From: CAWJMN01 sp963844055
Lineage (GTDB): Bacteria > Planctomycetota > Planctomycetia > Pirellulales > Pirellulaceae
Length of the DNA: 64,000 bases
Assembly (NCBI GenBank): GCA_963844055.1
Contig: CAWJMN010000001.1
Location: 1,612,001-1,676,000 of the forward strand
Reading direction: 5' to 3'
Below the pieces are notes generated by a model. That model was given only the letters and a program-made list of their open reading frames with translations. It was not told the DNA's origin and made no database searches. Position 1 is the first letter of the stretch. Each line of letters begins with the position of its first letter. A program made the position numbers and the translations under genes. Below, in pieces: positions 1 through 8,727 of the stretch.

Positions 1-1541
1 ATGGCTTCTAAGCGAATGGCGGTGATTGTACGGGCAGCAACTTTCACGCTTAGTTCGTAGGTGTCAAAGTCTGGGTTAGCGCCTTGTACGCGAATCGAGC
101 CATCGGGCTGTTTGGCAAAGTCGGCACCTCCTTTGGATTTCGTTTGAGCAAAGTCCAGCAGGGTCCAGTTACGATCCACCTTTTGAACGTTGCCAGCCTC
201 TTCCCATTTGGCAAACCGAGCAGGGAGTTCTGTGGCTTCAAACTTTTTCAACGCTTCTTGAAGCGGCGCATGGGCCGTATCGAACTTGGCCTTGGCCTCC
301 TTGTACTCTTTAGGAGCCATGTCGACATCAACATTGCCACGCACCGTTGTGGTGAAGGTGGAAATGAAGCGATAGTAGTCGGCCTGAGGAATCGGATCGA
401 ATTTGTGGTCGTGACAGCGAGCGCAACCAATGCTCATTCCCAACATGCCGCTGCCAATCGTAGCGGCCATATCATCAAGTGCATCGTAACGCGTCCGCTC
501 GACTTCATTGGCGGTAATCTGTGTTGGATAGACGCCAGCACCGAGAAAACCGGTTGCCATCAGGGCCAATGGGTTTTCTGGTTCGTATTCGTCGCCAGCC
601 AATTGCCATTTGATGAATTGGTTGTAGGGAAGGTCTTGATTGAGGGCCTGAATGACAAAGTCACGGAAGTGATAAGCATGGGGACGATCATAGTCCTGTT
701 CAAAGCCGTGGCTTTCGGCAAAGCGTGCAACATCCAGCCAGTGGCGTCCCCAGCGTTCGCCATAGGCCGGGTTATCGAGCAGTTTTGCAATCAGCTTTTC
801 ATAAGCCTGCGGGTCAGTGTCTTGAACAAACTGATCAATTTGCTGTGGGGTTGGTGGAAGGCCTAGCAGGTCGAAATAGGCGCGACGGATCAGTTGTGCC
901 TTGGTAGCAGGCTCTGCCGGGACGATTCCCTTTTCTTCCTGTTTGGCCAAAATGTAACGGTCAATATCGTTGCGAACCCAGTTCTCTCTTTTGACTTGCG
1001 GAGGAGCGGCAGCTTGCAGGGGTAAGAATGACCAAAACTGACGGCGCTCGGGTGTGATGGCAGTGCTGGTCCAGGCGTCAGGATTGCGTGGGTTTTCGAC
1101 AAGTGGGGCATCGTATGGTGCGCCGAGGTCGATCCATTTGGCAATCGCATCAATCTCTTCATCCGGAAGTTTGTCACCATCTTCGGGCATGTAAGGCTTT
1201 TGCTTATGAGCTGCAAAACGCCAGACGTTGCTTTCCAGCGATTTGCCGACCACGATCGATGGCCCGTGCGTTCCGCCCCGGACTAGTCCCTTGCGGGTTG
1301 CCAAGTCTAGGCCGGACTTTACTTCGGCGCCGCCATGGCAATCGACACATGACCGGATGAGTACCTCTCGCACCTTGCTTTTGAAAAGGTCGAGCCCCGC
1401 ACGCATCTTTTCCGCATGGGCCGGGTCGAATTCCATCGTTGGAGTGATGGCTACCGGGGGAGCATCGTCGGCCGAGCCGACCGATCCAAACAGCCCAAGC
1501 ATCGTGATGGCAATCAACCAAGGCGTGACAAGCCGCCGCAT
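1..1541 (-). CDS. PSD1-type planctomycete cytochrome C / DUF1549 protein, C-terminus off window
   Basis: Open frame from an ATG at 1541 to the left edge without a stop, about 513 codons. Residues 1-23 read as a signal peptide. A c-type heme motif CVDCH lies near residue 60. A DUF1549 region follows, with LIRRAYFDLLGLPPTP, YGERWGRHWLDVARFAES and a second motif CARCHDHKFDP. This order (planctomycete cytochrome C, DUF1549, then DUF1553) is typical of a family that is very abundant in Planctomycetota. DUF1553 would lie outside the window. The protein is probably exported and heme-bearing; its substrate is unknown. A DUF1501 partner usually follows such genes and would lie to the left. The frame is clean, unlike several genes further right. 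Confidence 0.93.
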   Translation of the reverse strand, partial: MRRLVTPWLIAITMLGLFGSVGSADDAPPVAITPTMEFDPAHAEKMRAGLDLFKSKVREVLIRSCVDCHGGAEVKSGLDLATRKGLVRGGTHGPSIVVGKSLESNVWRFAAHKQKPYMPEDGDKLPDEEIDAIAKWIDLGAPYDAPLVENPRNPDAWTSTAITPERRQFWSFLPLQAAAPPQVKRENWVRNDIDRYILAKQEEKGIVPAEPATKAQLIRRAYFDLLGLPPTPQQIDQFVQDTDPQAYEKLIAKLLDNPAYGERWGRHWLDVARFAESHGFEQDYDRPHAYHFRDFVIQALNQDLPYNQFIKWQLAGDEYEPENPLALMATGFLGAGVYPTQITANEVERTRYDALDDMAATIGSGMLGMSIGCARCHDHKFDPIPQADYYRFISTFTTTVRGNVDVDMAPKEYKEAKAKFDTAHAPLQEALKKFEATELPARFAKWEEAGNVQKVDRNWTLLDFAQTKSKGGADFAKQPDGSIRVQGANPDFDTYELSVKVAARTITAIRLEA

Positions 1542-2091
1542 CTCGCAAGGAACTCGGTCGGCTGGAACTATCGGATTTAACACGGCAGACAACCTCAGGG
1601 GAGGAGGAGGGAGCGGGGAAAACGTGCTTCGGCCGATCGCGCTACAGCCTCTCCTTTTCGGAGAGGGAGCAACGAAATGGGCCACCAGTGGGGTCTCTAG
1701 AAGAGTGTTATCCATGGCTCATTGGCATACGACGACTGGGCAAACTTTAGGCGGGACCCAGTCTCCAACACTTCTTTCTATTCTAAATGACGGCCGAGGC
1801 AAAAAACAACGTGAGATATAGGTTTTTGAGCCGACCGCGATCCAAACCGGTTGTGGCGGGGTTAAAAGAATGGATATCCCTCAAGGTGGCTGTGCGAGAA
1901 TCTAGGTAAACGCACAGCTTTCAACTTAAGGAATAGGAATTCAAGCGGTTTCGCTGTCAATTTCCCTTGTCAGAACGGGGGGAGACAGGCATACAATGAT
2001 GCGTAGGAAACATTCGTTTTCGAGCAAATCGCTTTTGGCCGAAGATAGGGAAGGCTAGTTCCCGTCTGGGCCGTACGAAGGAGTGGCTGCG
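1542..2091. other. Intergenic region between divergent genes, with one hairpin
   Basis: No convincing gene lies here. A 7-bp hairpin, CCTCTCC-TTTTC-GGAGAGG, lies at 1648-1666. It has no T run and may be a leader element of the leftward gene. The promoters of both flanking genes must lie in this stretch, but I could not pick one with confidence. Confidence 0.4.
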
Positions 2092-2940
2092 ATGAACATT
2101 GCTGCATCTGGATGTCGTATTGGATATTGGGCAACGCGATTTTTCGCGTCTGCTCAGCCGCTGCGCAGATCTTTCGCCGGAACATTATTGGCGGTTCCCT
2201 TTGTTTTGAGCGGCCAAACGCTCTTTGCGCAAATCGATAACACAGGAAGCCAAGCTCGCCAAGTCACTGGGATCTCGGCCGGGTTAGATGCTTATCGATT
2301 AGCAGAAGAGCAGCGGCAGGCCAAGGTTCGTCAGCAGGTGCAGGTCAACGATGCGGTTCGTTTTTGGGGAGGCGTGCCCACTTCGCGTGGCGAAGTCCTT
2401 TACAACCGCTACACCACTCCAATCTATGGCCCTACCTATCGCGTGACGACATCCTATTCGCGGCGGTATCCGTACTCGGCGCGGACGCGCACGGGTTACA
2501 GCTATGGTGGGTATTCGCCGGCCTATGGATACAGCGGATACGGTTCCACCTGGAGCGGGTTTGATCCTTTCTGGGGCGACCAGATGTATAGCCAGACGGC
2601 GGTTACTCCGATTGTGGGCTACAACTCTTATGTGATGCCGGCCGATCCAATTTCCGCTTACTATTCCAACCCCATTCGGCAACCGATTGGCCAGCGGCAG
2701 GTGCAGACCGGCCCGAACCGCTGGGAATCTTTTCCTGTCTATTCGCCGGAAGTTCCCGATGATGATTCTGGGCTAACTCCTGTCGACAGTCCGCTACTGG
2801 ACAATACGCCGTATGCCGCAAAAAACAGGCTAAATAAGCCGGTTTCGCCCCCGTGGGCGCCGGAGGCCGATGATGCTGCGGCCGACGAGCTTCCTCCTCC
2901 ACCGGCCGCGGCGCCACGCCGTGGTCCGCGCGAGTTCTAG
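2092..2940 (+). CDS. Secreted Tyr/Ser/Pro-rich protein of unknown function
   Basis: A protein of 282 residues. I chose the ATG at 2092 because a strong GAAGGAG (2076-2082) lies nine bases upstream; the in-frame GTG at 2083 touches that site. Residues 1-46 form a long basic-then-hydrophobic signal segment ending in LFA. The middle (about 105-200) is rich in Tyr, Ser, Gly and Arg, with repeats such as SYGGYSPAYGYSGYG. The C-terminus is acidic and proline-rich and ends in RRGPREF. This composition is common in planctomycete envelope proteins. I recognise no domain. It lies 44 bases before the dioxygenase gene and may be cotranscribed with it. Confidence 0.75.
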   Translation: MNIAASGCRIGYWATRFFASAQPLRRSFAGTLLAVPFVLSGQTLFAQIDNTGSQARQVTGISAGLDAYRLAEEQRQAKVRQQVQVNDAVRFWGGVPTSRGEVLYNRYTTPIYGPTYRVTTSYSRRYPYSARTRTGYSYGGYSPAYGYSGYGSTWSGFDPFWGDQMYSQTAVTPIVGYNSYVMPADPISAYYSNPIRQPIGQRQVQTGPNRWESFPVYSPEVPDDDSGLTPVDSPLLDNTPYAAKNRLNKPVSPPWAPEADDAAADELPPPPAAAPRRGPREF

Positions 2941-2984
2941 TCGTTTCCCTTTCCTCTCTTTGACACTTATCAGGATTCTAAAAT

Positions 2985-3659
2985 ATGATCGACTATCGTC
3001 ACTTGTTGCCCAAAAAGTTTTCGCGTCGTCAATGGTTGGCAGCAAGCACGGTGGGGGGCATGTCGCTATTTGTTCCTGGGGTGTTTGCAGAAGAGTTGCA
3101 GAAGACGCCTTCGCAGACCGAAGGACCGTTCTATCCCAACAAGCTGCCACTTGATACGGACAACGATCTGCTGATCATCAACGACAAAATCACTCCTGCC
3201 GTTGGCGATGTGACGCACCTTTCGGGGCGAATTCTCGATACCAAGGGAAACCCGCTTCGCAATGCTGTGGTGGAGATCTGGCAGGTCGACAATCACGGCG
3301 CTTACTTGCACACCGGATCGGGCAATGCGGAAAAGCGAGATGGTAACTTTCAAGGCTTTGGTCGCTTTCTAACCGGCTCCAGCGGCGAGTACTACTTCCG
3401 CACGATCAAGCCGGTTGCTTACCCTGGCCGCACGCCTCACATCCATTTTGCAGTACTTCGCAAAGGGGCTCCAAAGTTCACGACCCAGTGCTACATCAAG
3501 GGGGAGCCCGCCAACGCCAAAGACGGCGTGATCCGTGGCATCCGCGATGAAAAGGCGCGTGAGTCCTTGATGGTGGACTTCGCAGCAATTCCCGATTCCA
3601 AGGCGGGCGAACTGGCCGCCAAGTTTGACATCGTGCTAGGCCATACGCCTGAGGCCTAA
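2985..3659 (+). CDS. Tat-exported intradiol ring-cleavage dioxygenase
   Basis: A protein of 224 residues. The N-terminus carries a twin-arginine motif, SRRQWLAAS, followed by a hydrophobic stretch, so export by Tat in folded form is likely. The rest matches the intradiol dioxygenase fold related to protocatechuate 3,4-dioxygenase: TEGPFYP near the start, GNPLRNAVVEIWQVDNHGAY, then YYFRTIKPVAYPGRTPHIHF. The Tyr residues in GAY and VAYPGR and the two His of HIHF fit the known Tyr2His2 non-heme iron site. The family cleaves catechols between the hydroxyls. A single-subunit secreted form is common in planctomycetes, and its natural substrate is not known. An intrinsic terminator follows directly. 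Confidence 0.9.
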   Translation: MIDYRHLLPKKFSRRQWLAASTVGGMSLFVPGVFAEELQKTPSQTEGPFYPNKLPLDTDNDLLIINDKITPAVGDVTHLSGRILDTKGNPLRNAVVEIWQVDNHGAYLHTGSGNAEKRDGNFQGFGRFLTGSSGEYYFRTIKPVAYPGRTPHIHFAVLRKGAPKFTTQCYIKGEPANAKDGVIRGIRDEKARESLMVDFAAIPDSKAGELAAKFDIVLGHTPEA

Positions 3660-3690
3660 GGGGCCATTTTGGACCTAGCTATCTAATTAC

Positions 3691-3721
3691 GGCCTGCCAT
3701 TCTCTTCGGGGCAGGCCTTTT
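3691..3721 (+). terminator. Intrinsic terminator after the dioxygenase gene
   Basis: An 8-bp perfect stem, GGCCTGCC (3691-3698) with GGCAGGCC (3710-3717), an 11-base loop, then TTTT. It lies 32 bases past the stop codon at 3659. Confidence 0.85.
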
Positions 3722-3753
3722 GGCGTCAAAAACGTACCGGCAAACGCTGTCTT

Positions 3754-3839
3754 AGGTTGTTTTAAGCAACCTTTAAGGTGGTTTGTTTGCTGGTTATTTT
3801 AAATTGGATATTGACATCCAATATGTCGATCCTTATCGT
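3754..3839 (+). promoter_or_regulatory. Candidate promoter with overlapping inverted repeats
   Basis: The inverted repeat TTGGAT-ATTGAC-ATCCAA (3804-3821) contains a perfect TTGACA -35 box at 3811-3816. TATCGT at 3834-3839 sits 17 bases downstream and matches TATAAT at four of six positions. A second inverted repeat, AGGTTG-N7-CAACCT, lies at 3754-3772. An operator overlapping the -35 box is suggested but not proven. The next gene starts at 3914. Confidence 0.35.
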
Positions 3840-3913
3840 GAAGGAGGTGGCTGAGATAGCTGGCGATTACGGCCCGCTTTTGTCAGCTGCAACTTTGATG
3901 AAGGGGAATGGCG

Positions 3914-5221
3914 ATGAAAATGCAAGCATGGATCTCTTCGGGTGCAGCACTTTTTCTAGTTTGTTTCTCGGCCGTGACTGGAACCTTTGCCCAAGACTTT
4001 GAGCAAGAGCCCATTTCCTACGGCAAGCGTGAACCAAAGAACCGGATCTCGCAGCTGATTGAAGGGTTGCGAAAAGGGGAGAAGTCCCTGGAGTTCGAGC
4101 CCCATTTTGGCTATTTGCGATCACTGCTAAAAGAGCTTGACGTTCCTCAGTCATCGCAGACGTTGGTCTTTTCGAAGACGAGCTTGCAGCGGCAGCGGAT
4201 CGCCCCCAAGACGCCACGCGCTCTCTACTTTAATGATGATGTTTACATTGGCTTTTGCCAAAACGGCGAAGTGCTAGAGATCTCTACGGCGGACCCTGAC
4301 TTGGGGGCCGTCTTCTATACGCTAGAGCAGGAAGCGGATGCGCCACGGATCACGCGTCAGATGGACAACTGCTTGATCTGCCATGGCTCGTCTTCTACCA
4401 AGGGAGTTCCTGGCCATTTGGTTCGTTCGGTCTATGTGGATGCGGGCGGTTTTCCGGTCCTGTCGTTTGGCACCTATCGCATTGACCATACCAGCCCAAT
4501 CGAACAGCGCTGGGGTGGTTGGTATGTTACCGGCACACACGGTGCGCAAAAGCATCTGGGCAACTTGATTGTTCGCTCGAAAGAAAGCCCTGAAAAGATC
4601 GATAACTCGGCCGGCCAGAACGTTAACGACCTTTCTGCTCACTTTGATACGCAGCGTTATCTGACTCCGCATAGCGACTTGATCGCGCTGATGGTGCTTG
4701 AGCATCAGGGAGATGGCCACAACTTCATCACGCAGGCAAATTTTTCGACTCGTCAAGCGATTGCTTATGAGATCGACTTTAGTAGCCAACTGGGTAAGCC
4801 AGAACGTGAACCCCTGGCCAGCACAGGCCGTCGGATCAAGAGTGCATGCGAGCCACTAGTAGAATATATGCTGTTCGCCGAAGAGGCGAAGCTAACGCAC
4901 GCTCTGCAAGGGACGTCAAAATTTGCGGAAGAGTTCTCGCAGCATGGCCCACGTGACAAGCAAGGGCGCTCGCTGCGAGAACTCGACCTGCAAACGCGGA
5001 TGTTCAAATATCCTTGCAGCTATTTAGTTTATTCCGATAGCTTTCGAGCTTTGCCTACCGAGGCCAAGACCTACGTCCTGCACCGGATGTGGGAAGTGCT
5101 CAGTGGCCAGGATCAAAGCAAGAAGTTTTCTCACCTGACTGCTGCCGACCGGCAAGCCATCCGCGAGATCCTGATCGACACACTGCCTGACCTGCCCGAA
5201 GAATGGAAGAAGCCGCTCTAA
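3914..5221 (+). CDS. Secreted single c-heme protein of unknown function
   Basis: About 435 residues from the ATG at 3914, which has AAGGGG seven bases upstream; the ATG at 3908 is too close to that site. The signal peptide ends near TGTFAQ (residues 1-27). One heme-attachment motif, CLICH, lies near residue 155 in the context MDNCLICHGSSSTKGVPGHLVRS. Downstream Trp- and His-rich stretches such as EQRWGGWYVTGTHG could be heme ligands or redox surface. I know uncharacterised planctomycete proteins with this layout but no assigned function. It stands alone between two hairpins, so it is probably monocistronic. Periplasmic electron transfer is an inference from the heme motif only. Confidence 0.8.
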   Translation: MKMQAWISSGAALFLVCFSAVTGTFAQDFEQEPISYGKREPKNRISQLIEGLRKGEKSLEFEPHFGYLRSLLKELDVPQSSQTLVFSKTSLQRQRIAPKTPRALYFNDDVYIGFCQNGEVLEISTADPDLGAVFYTLEQEADAPRITRQMDNCLICHGSSSTKGVPGHLVRSVYVDAGGFPVLSFGTYRIDHTSPIEQRWGGWYVTGTHGAQKHLGNLIVRSKESPEKIDNSAGQNVNDLSAHFDTQRYLTPHSDLIALMVLEHQGDGHNFITQANFSTRQAIAYEIDFSSQLGKPEREPLASTGRRIKSACEPLVEYMLFAEEAKLTHALQGTSKFAEEFSQHGPRDKQGRSLRELDLQTRMFKYPCSYLVYSDSFRALPTEAKTYVLHRMWEVLSGQDQSKKFSHLTAADRQAIREILIDTLPDLPEEWKKPL

Positions 5222-5245
5222 GACCTAGGCCGAGCACAGTTTGGT

Positions 5246-5268
5246 GTACGCCATTAGTGATGGCGTAC
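5246..5268 (+). terminator. Hairpin after the one-heme gene
   Basis: A 9-bp perfect stem, GTACGCCAT with ATGGCGTAC, around a TAGTG loop, 25 bases after the stop at 5221. A T6 run comes about ten bases later (5280-5285), so this is a non-canonical terminator. Confidence 0.55.
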
Positions 5269-5402
5269 CCAGCGGTATGTTTTTTATCGGACCATGGTTT
5301 TCAGCGGAGTGCAATTCAGCTAGGCAGCAATATGGGGATTCATCGTAAATGTCTCCTTTGCACCGCTGGTACTTTTTGTGCCTTTCGCTGTAATCGCCTT
5401 TT

Positions 5403-5436
5403 AAAAAAGGTAGGCCGCCGAAATGAAGTGGCGGCC
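5403..5436 (-). terminator. Intrinsic terminator of the P-type ATPase gene
   Basis: Read on the minus strand: stem GGCCGCC (5436-5430) with GGCGGCC (5419-5413), a ten-base loop, then a short spacer and T6 (5408-5403). It lies about 40 bases beyond the ATPase stop at 5475. Confidence 0.8.
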
Positions 5437-5474
5437 CTGAGACATGCCCGCTGGTCTCTCCAAGGAATAAAAGC

Positions 5475-5933
5475 TTAAGAAGCTCTTGAAGGTGACGTGC
5501 CCGCCCGCCAGAAGGCAATAATTAGCTTAGTGCTTTCGACGGCCGTGATTGGTACTAGGGCCAGTAGGCCGATCATGATCCAGTGCCGTGTGTCATTAGG
5601 AGGCATTTCAAACCAGCCTCGCAGGCCCGGGGTAAGGATTACGCCCGCTTGCAATAAACCGCAAACCACCACGGTACCGAGCAGCCAGGGGTTGCCGAAC
5701 CAGCCAAGTTCAAACACCGTCTTGCGATTGCTGCGGGCGGACAGTGAACGGAGCAGTTCATCGTATATCAGCACGCAGAAAGTAACCGCACGTGCTTGTT
5801 CTAATGAGTCGCCAAAATAGTAATGACTCATGGCAAAGGCTACCAAGGATACGCCCCCCACCAACAGCCCTTGTGCGGCAATCATCAGGCCCAAGCTTCG
5901 CGACAGTATGGGCTCAGTTGCGGGGCGGGGCAT
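5475..5933 (-). CDS. P-type Ca2+-transporting ATPase, piece 3 (C-terminal membrane domain)
   Basis: About 150 residues in the same frame as piece 1. This is the C-terminal cation-ATPase membrane region: PATEPILSRSLGLMIAAQG, then several hydrophobic helices. The natural join to piece 2 lies near 5924. There the minus strand reads TGCCCCGCC, and one extra C would give the family's usual MxRxPRP...EPILSR sequence. A one-base loss in a C run is therefore the simplest description. The ATG at 5933 is unlikely to be a real start. The gene ends 40 bases before a terminator. Confidence 0.85.
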   Translation of the reverse strand: MPRPATEPILSRSLGLMIAAQGLLVGGVSLVAFAMSHYYFGDSLEQARAVTFCVLIYDELLRSLSARSNRKTVFELGWFGNPWLLGTVVVCGLLQAGVILTPGLRGWFEMPPNDTRHWIMIGLLALVPITAVESTKLIIAFWRAGTSPSRAS

Positions 5934-6514
5934 CGCTGCATTACGTCGGGTTCTGTCGGTTCAAGGATTAGCGCAAGAGCTGGAATGCCGTCTGTCACAA
6001 GGTTGATCCACAAAAGTTGGATCGTTAGCAGTGGCGCCGGCCAGCCCAGCAGACTGGCAAAGAACATCAGCAAAAGCTCGCCAAAGTTACAAGCCAACAG
6101 GTATTGAAGTACTTTGCGAATGTTGTCGTAGATGCCACGCCCTTCTTCGACAGCGCTCACGATCGAGGCGAAGTTGTCATCGGTAAGCACCATATCGGCC
6201 GCCGCCTTGGTAACGTCGGTTCCGGTGATTCCCATGGCAATGCCGATATCCGCTGCTTGAACGGCGGGAGCATCATTCACGCCGTCGCCGGTCATCGCCA
6301 CCACATCCCCGCGTGATTGCCATGCCTTCACGATACGAATTTTGTGTTCTGCGGTGGCTCGGGCATACACGGCCGTTTGCGGCACAGTCTCGCGTAATTC
6401 GTCATCGCTCATGCCTTCTAAACGCTGGCCTTCGATGACGGCGGCGGGATCATTGGTCAAATTCAAGGATTGGGCGATCGCAAACGCCGTCGCTGGGTGA
6501 TCGCCTGTAATCAT
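5885..6514 (-). CDS. P-type Ca2+-transporting ATPase, piece 2 (P-domain hinge)
   Basis: About 209 residues with MITGDHPATA, then VVAMTGDGVNDAPAVQAADIGIAMG, the hinge motif of the phosphorylation domain. After it come AADMVLTDDNF and the start of the C-terminal membrane helices (LLWINLVTDGIPALAL, typical of SERCA/PMR1-like Ca2+ pumps). It is offset by one frame from pieces 1 and 3, and the two offsets cancel. The ATG at 6514 is an internal Met of the intact protein, not a true start. Confidence 0.87.
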   Translation of the reverse strand: MITGDHPATAFAIAQSLNLTNDPAAVIEGQRLEGMSDDELRETVPQTAVYARATAEHKIRIVKAWQSRGDVVAMTGDGVNDAPAVQAADIGIAMGITGTDVTKAAADMVLTDDNFASIVSAVEEGRGIYDNIRKVLQYLLACNFGELLLMFFASLLGWPAPLLTIQLLWINLVTDGIPALALILEPTEPDVMQRCPAPQLSPYCREAWA

Positions 6515-8240
6515 GACGGGGCGAATGCCTGCTCAGCCGGCAAGTGGCAATCGCGGTTCGGGCCTCGTCTCGGGGAGGATCGATCATGCCTGTTAAACCT
6601 GCGAGCGTCAGGTCGGATTCTAAATCGTCCTCGGCAGAGGTGCCGGAACTTGCAGGGCGAAACGCCATCGCCAGCACCCGCAACGCCTGCGAAGCCAAGT
6701 CGGTGTTGGCTTTGGACCAAAACTGGCGTCGCTCTGGCGTGAGGGGAACCGAATGGGTCCCGACCCATTCCCGCTGGCAACGAGCAAGCAGCACTTCGGG
6801 TGCTCCCTTGGTGAAGCTAACTGCACCTTCTTCAGGAGAATCCAAGACCATCGTCATGATCTTGCGAGTCGAATCGAACGGTACCTCGTGAAGCACACGT
6901 GGCCTAGGGAGGTTGCTGAGCATTCCCGCTTTGGCAAACGCCACCAGCAAAGCACCTTCGGTGGGGTCGCCCACCACCGACCAAGATTGATCGGCTGTCT
7001 CTGGCGGTTGCAAGCGAGCATTATTGCACCAACCGCCGATTTGCAACACGCGCCAAAGCCCAGAATGCTTAGACGGTTCGGCAAGTGCATCGGAGTCGCT
7101 GAGCGTTTTTCCATCTCGCCTTAGAAATTTGCCATGTGGCGCGTAACCAGAACCTGTCACATGAAACCGATCTTCGGCCGTCACGATCTCCTGCACGGTC
7201 ATTTCGTTACGAGTGAGGGTTCCGGTCTTGTCGGAACAAATCACCGTAACCGACCCTAGAGTCTCTACGCTCGGCAGTTTTCGAACTAATGCGCTGCGTC
7301 GCACCATTCGCTGAAGTCCAAGTGCTAGGGCCACCGTAACCACTGCTGGTAACCCCTCGGGCACTGCTGCCACTGCTAGTCCGACCGAAATCAGAAACGC
7401 CTCCAGCAAGTTCCCCTGGCGCAGCCACTGCAGCAGGAACACCACAAGCACAATCCCTAGGCACAAAACGACCAGCACTTTTCCCATTTCGGCCAAGCGT
7501 CGTTGCAGCGGAGTCGGTTCTAGATCGGACTGCTGAAGGAGACCTGCGATCCGGCCTAGTTCGGTCCCCATGCCAGTAGCCGTGATAAGGGCACGCCCTT
7601 TGCCTGTGGCCGCGATAGTTCCCATGTACACCATGTTGCGGCGGTCGCCGAGGGAAGCCTCCTTGGCGAGGATTGCATTAGCATCCTTGGTACTTGGAGT
7701 CGATTCGCCCGTGAGCGCTGCTTCTTGGACACCCAGCGTAAACGCACTGATCAGTCGTGCATCGGCAGGGATATCGTCGCCCGCTTCGACCTCGATAAGG
7801 TCGCCCGGCACAAGGTCGCGCGCTGCAACTAAGGTTAAAGCGCCATCACGAATTACTTTGGCCTGCGGGCGAGCCAATTTTTGCAGGGCGGCCAAGGCTT
7901 GCTTCGCGCGCTCTTCCTGAAAAAAGCCGATCAGTCCGTTGAGAATGACAATGGCGATGATGGCTAGGCTGTCGCTCCACTCCTTGAGCGCTCCAGAAAT
8001 GACGGCAGCAACCAGTAGCAAGAGAATGACGATGTCCTGAAACTGGGCCAGCAATCGCTTCCACCAGGGAAACGGTGGTGCTTCCTGTAACTCATTCCAG
8101 CCGTGCTCCGCCCGAACCGTCGCAATCGAGTTGGTATCCAATCCTCGTTCGCGGCTAACTCGCACTCTATGCAGCACTTCGTCCACACTCACCGCATGAG
8201 GTGGAGTCATGTTGTCGACGTTTGTCTTGACGGATGACAT
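6450..8240 (-). CDS. P-type Ca2+-transporting ATPase, piece 1 (N-terminal two thirds)
   Basis: Frame from an ATG at 8240 (a GTG at 8306 is also possible; neither has a clear ribosome site). It holds the N-terminal cation-ATPase domain, actuator motif ALTGES, the membrane motif VAAVPEGLPAV, the phosphorylated Asp in CSDKTGTLT, and KGAPE of the nucleotide-binding domain. PEGLP with these motifs points to the IIA Ca2+ pump group, which exports Ca2+ (or Mn2+) at ATP cost. The conserved reading leaves this frame at about 6533, at a GCTGAGC, where dropping one base restores DEARTAIATCR-L-AGIRPVMITGD. The last 27 or so codons before the stop at 6450 are out-of-frame tail. Joined, the protein would be about 920 residues. 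Confidence 0.9.
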   Translation of the reverse strand: MSSVKTNVDNMTPPHAVSVDEVLHRVRVSRERGLDTNSIATVRAEHGWNELQEAPPFPWWKRLLAQFQDIVILLLLVAAVISGALKEWSDSLAIIAIVILNGLIGFFQEERAKQALAALQKLARPQAKVIRDGALTLVAARDLVPGDLIEVEAGDDIPADARLISAFTLGVQEAALTGESTPSTKDANAILAKEASLGDRRNMVYMGTIAATGKGRALITATGMGTELGRIAGLLQQSDLEPTPLQRRLAEMGKVLVVLCLGIVLVVFLLQWLRQGNLLEAFLISVGLAVAAVPEGLPAVVTVALALGLQRMVRRSALVRKLPSVETLGSVTVICSDKTGTLTRNEMTVQEIVTAEDRFHVTGSGYAPHGKFLRRDGKTLSDSDALAEPSKHSGLWRVLQIGGWCNNARLQPPETADQSWSVVGDPTEGALLVAFAKAGMLSNLPRPRVLHEVPFDSTRKIMTMVLDSPEEGAVSFTKGAPEVLLARCQREWVGTHSVPLTPERRQFWSKANTDLASQALRVLAMAFRPASSGTSAEDDLESDLTLAGLTGMIDPPRDEARTAIATCRLSRHSPRHDYRRSPSDGVCDRPILEFDQ

Positions 8241-8727
8241 ATCGATTGGCGCAGCGCGTTCTCTTACGGGCTTGAATTGTGAGCGTGTTAGATGACAGCC
8301 TAACACGCATGGCGCACGGCGGGGATAGTGCTTGCCCGCACTATACGTAAAGCTTGACCATTTAGCGACTTAAAGTGGCTCTAGGAACGGACCTTCTGCT
8401 AATGTCGAGATAACCGAGTTCCACGAGAGCTTGTCATGGGCAGGCGACGATGACCAGCTAGTAAGTTGTCGGTTAGCGCATCACCGGCAGCGCAAGCATT
8501 GCGACTTTCCTGATGCTCGTATTGTAAGATATCGTACTGGAACGTGTCACGATTGGTTAGGCCGAAGACTTCGCGGGGCGTGAAGCGGCTCGCGGTAGGC
8601 AGTTCCGGAACCGGTTTGCAGAGTGATCACAGAGAGCAGTCCTCTTGCTGAACCACCTGGCAACGCCAATAGGTTGCTAGGCCGCATTGTTAGCCCGGCA
8701 AATCTTTTCGTTTGGCCAAGATGAACA
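8241..8727. other. Intergenic region
   Basis: About 490 bases between the glucan synthase end and the ATPase start. I see no gene, RNA or strong repeat. The ATPase promoter should lie here. Confidence 0.4.

Noticed and set aside
84..866. A 260-codon rightward open frame
   Set aside because: It lies opposite the PSD1-type gene, whose translation shows clear conserved motifs; the rightward frame has none.
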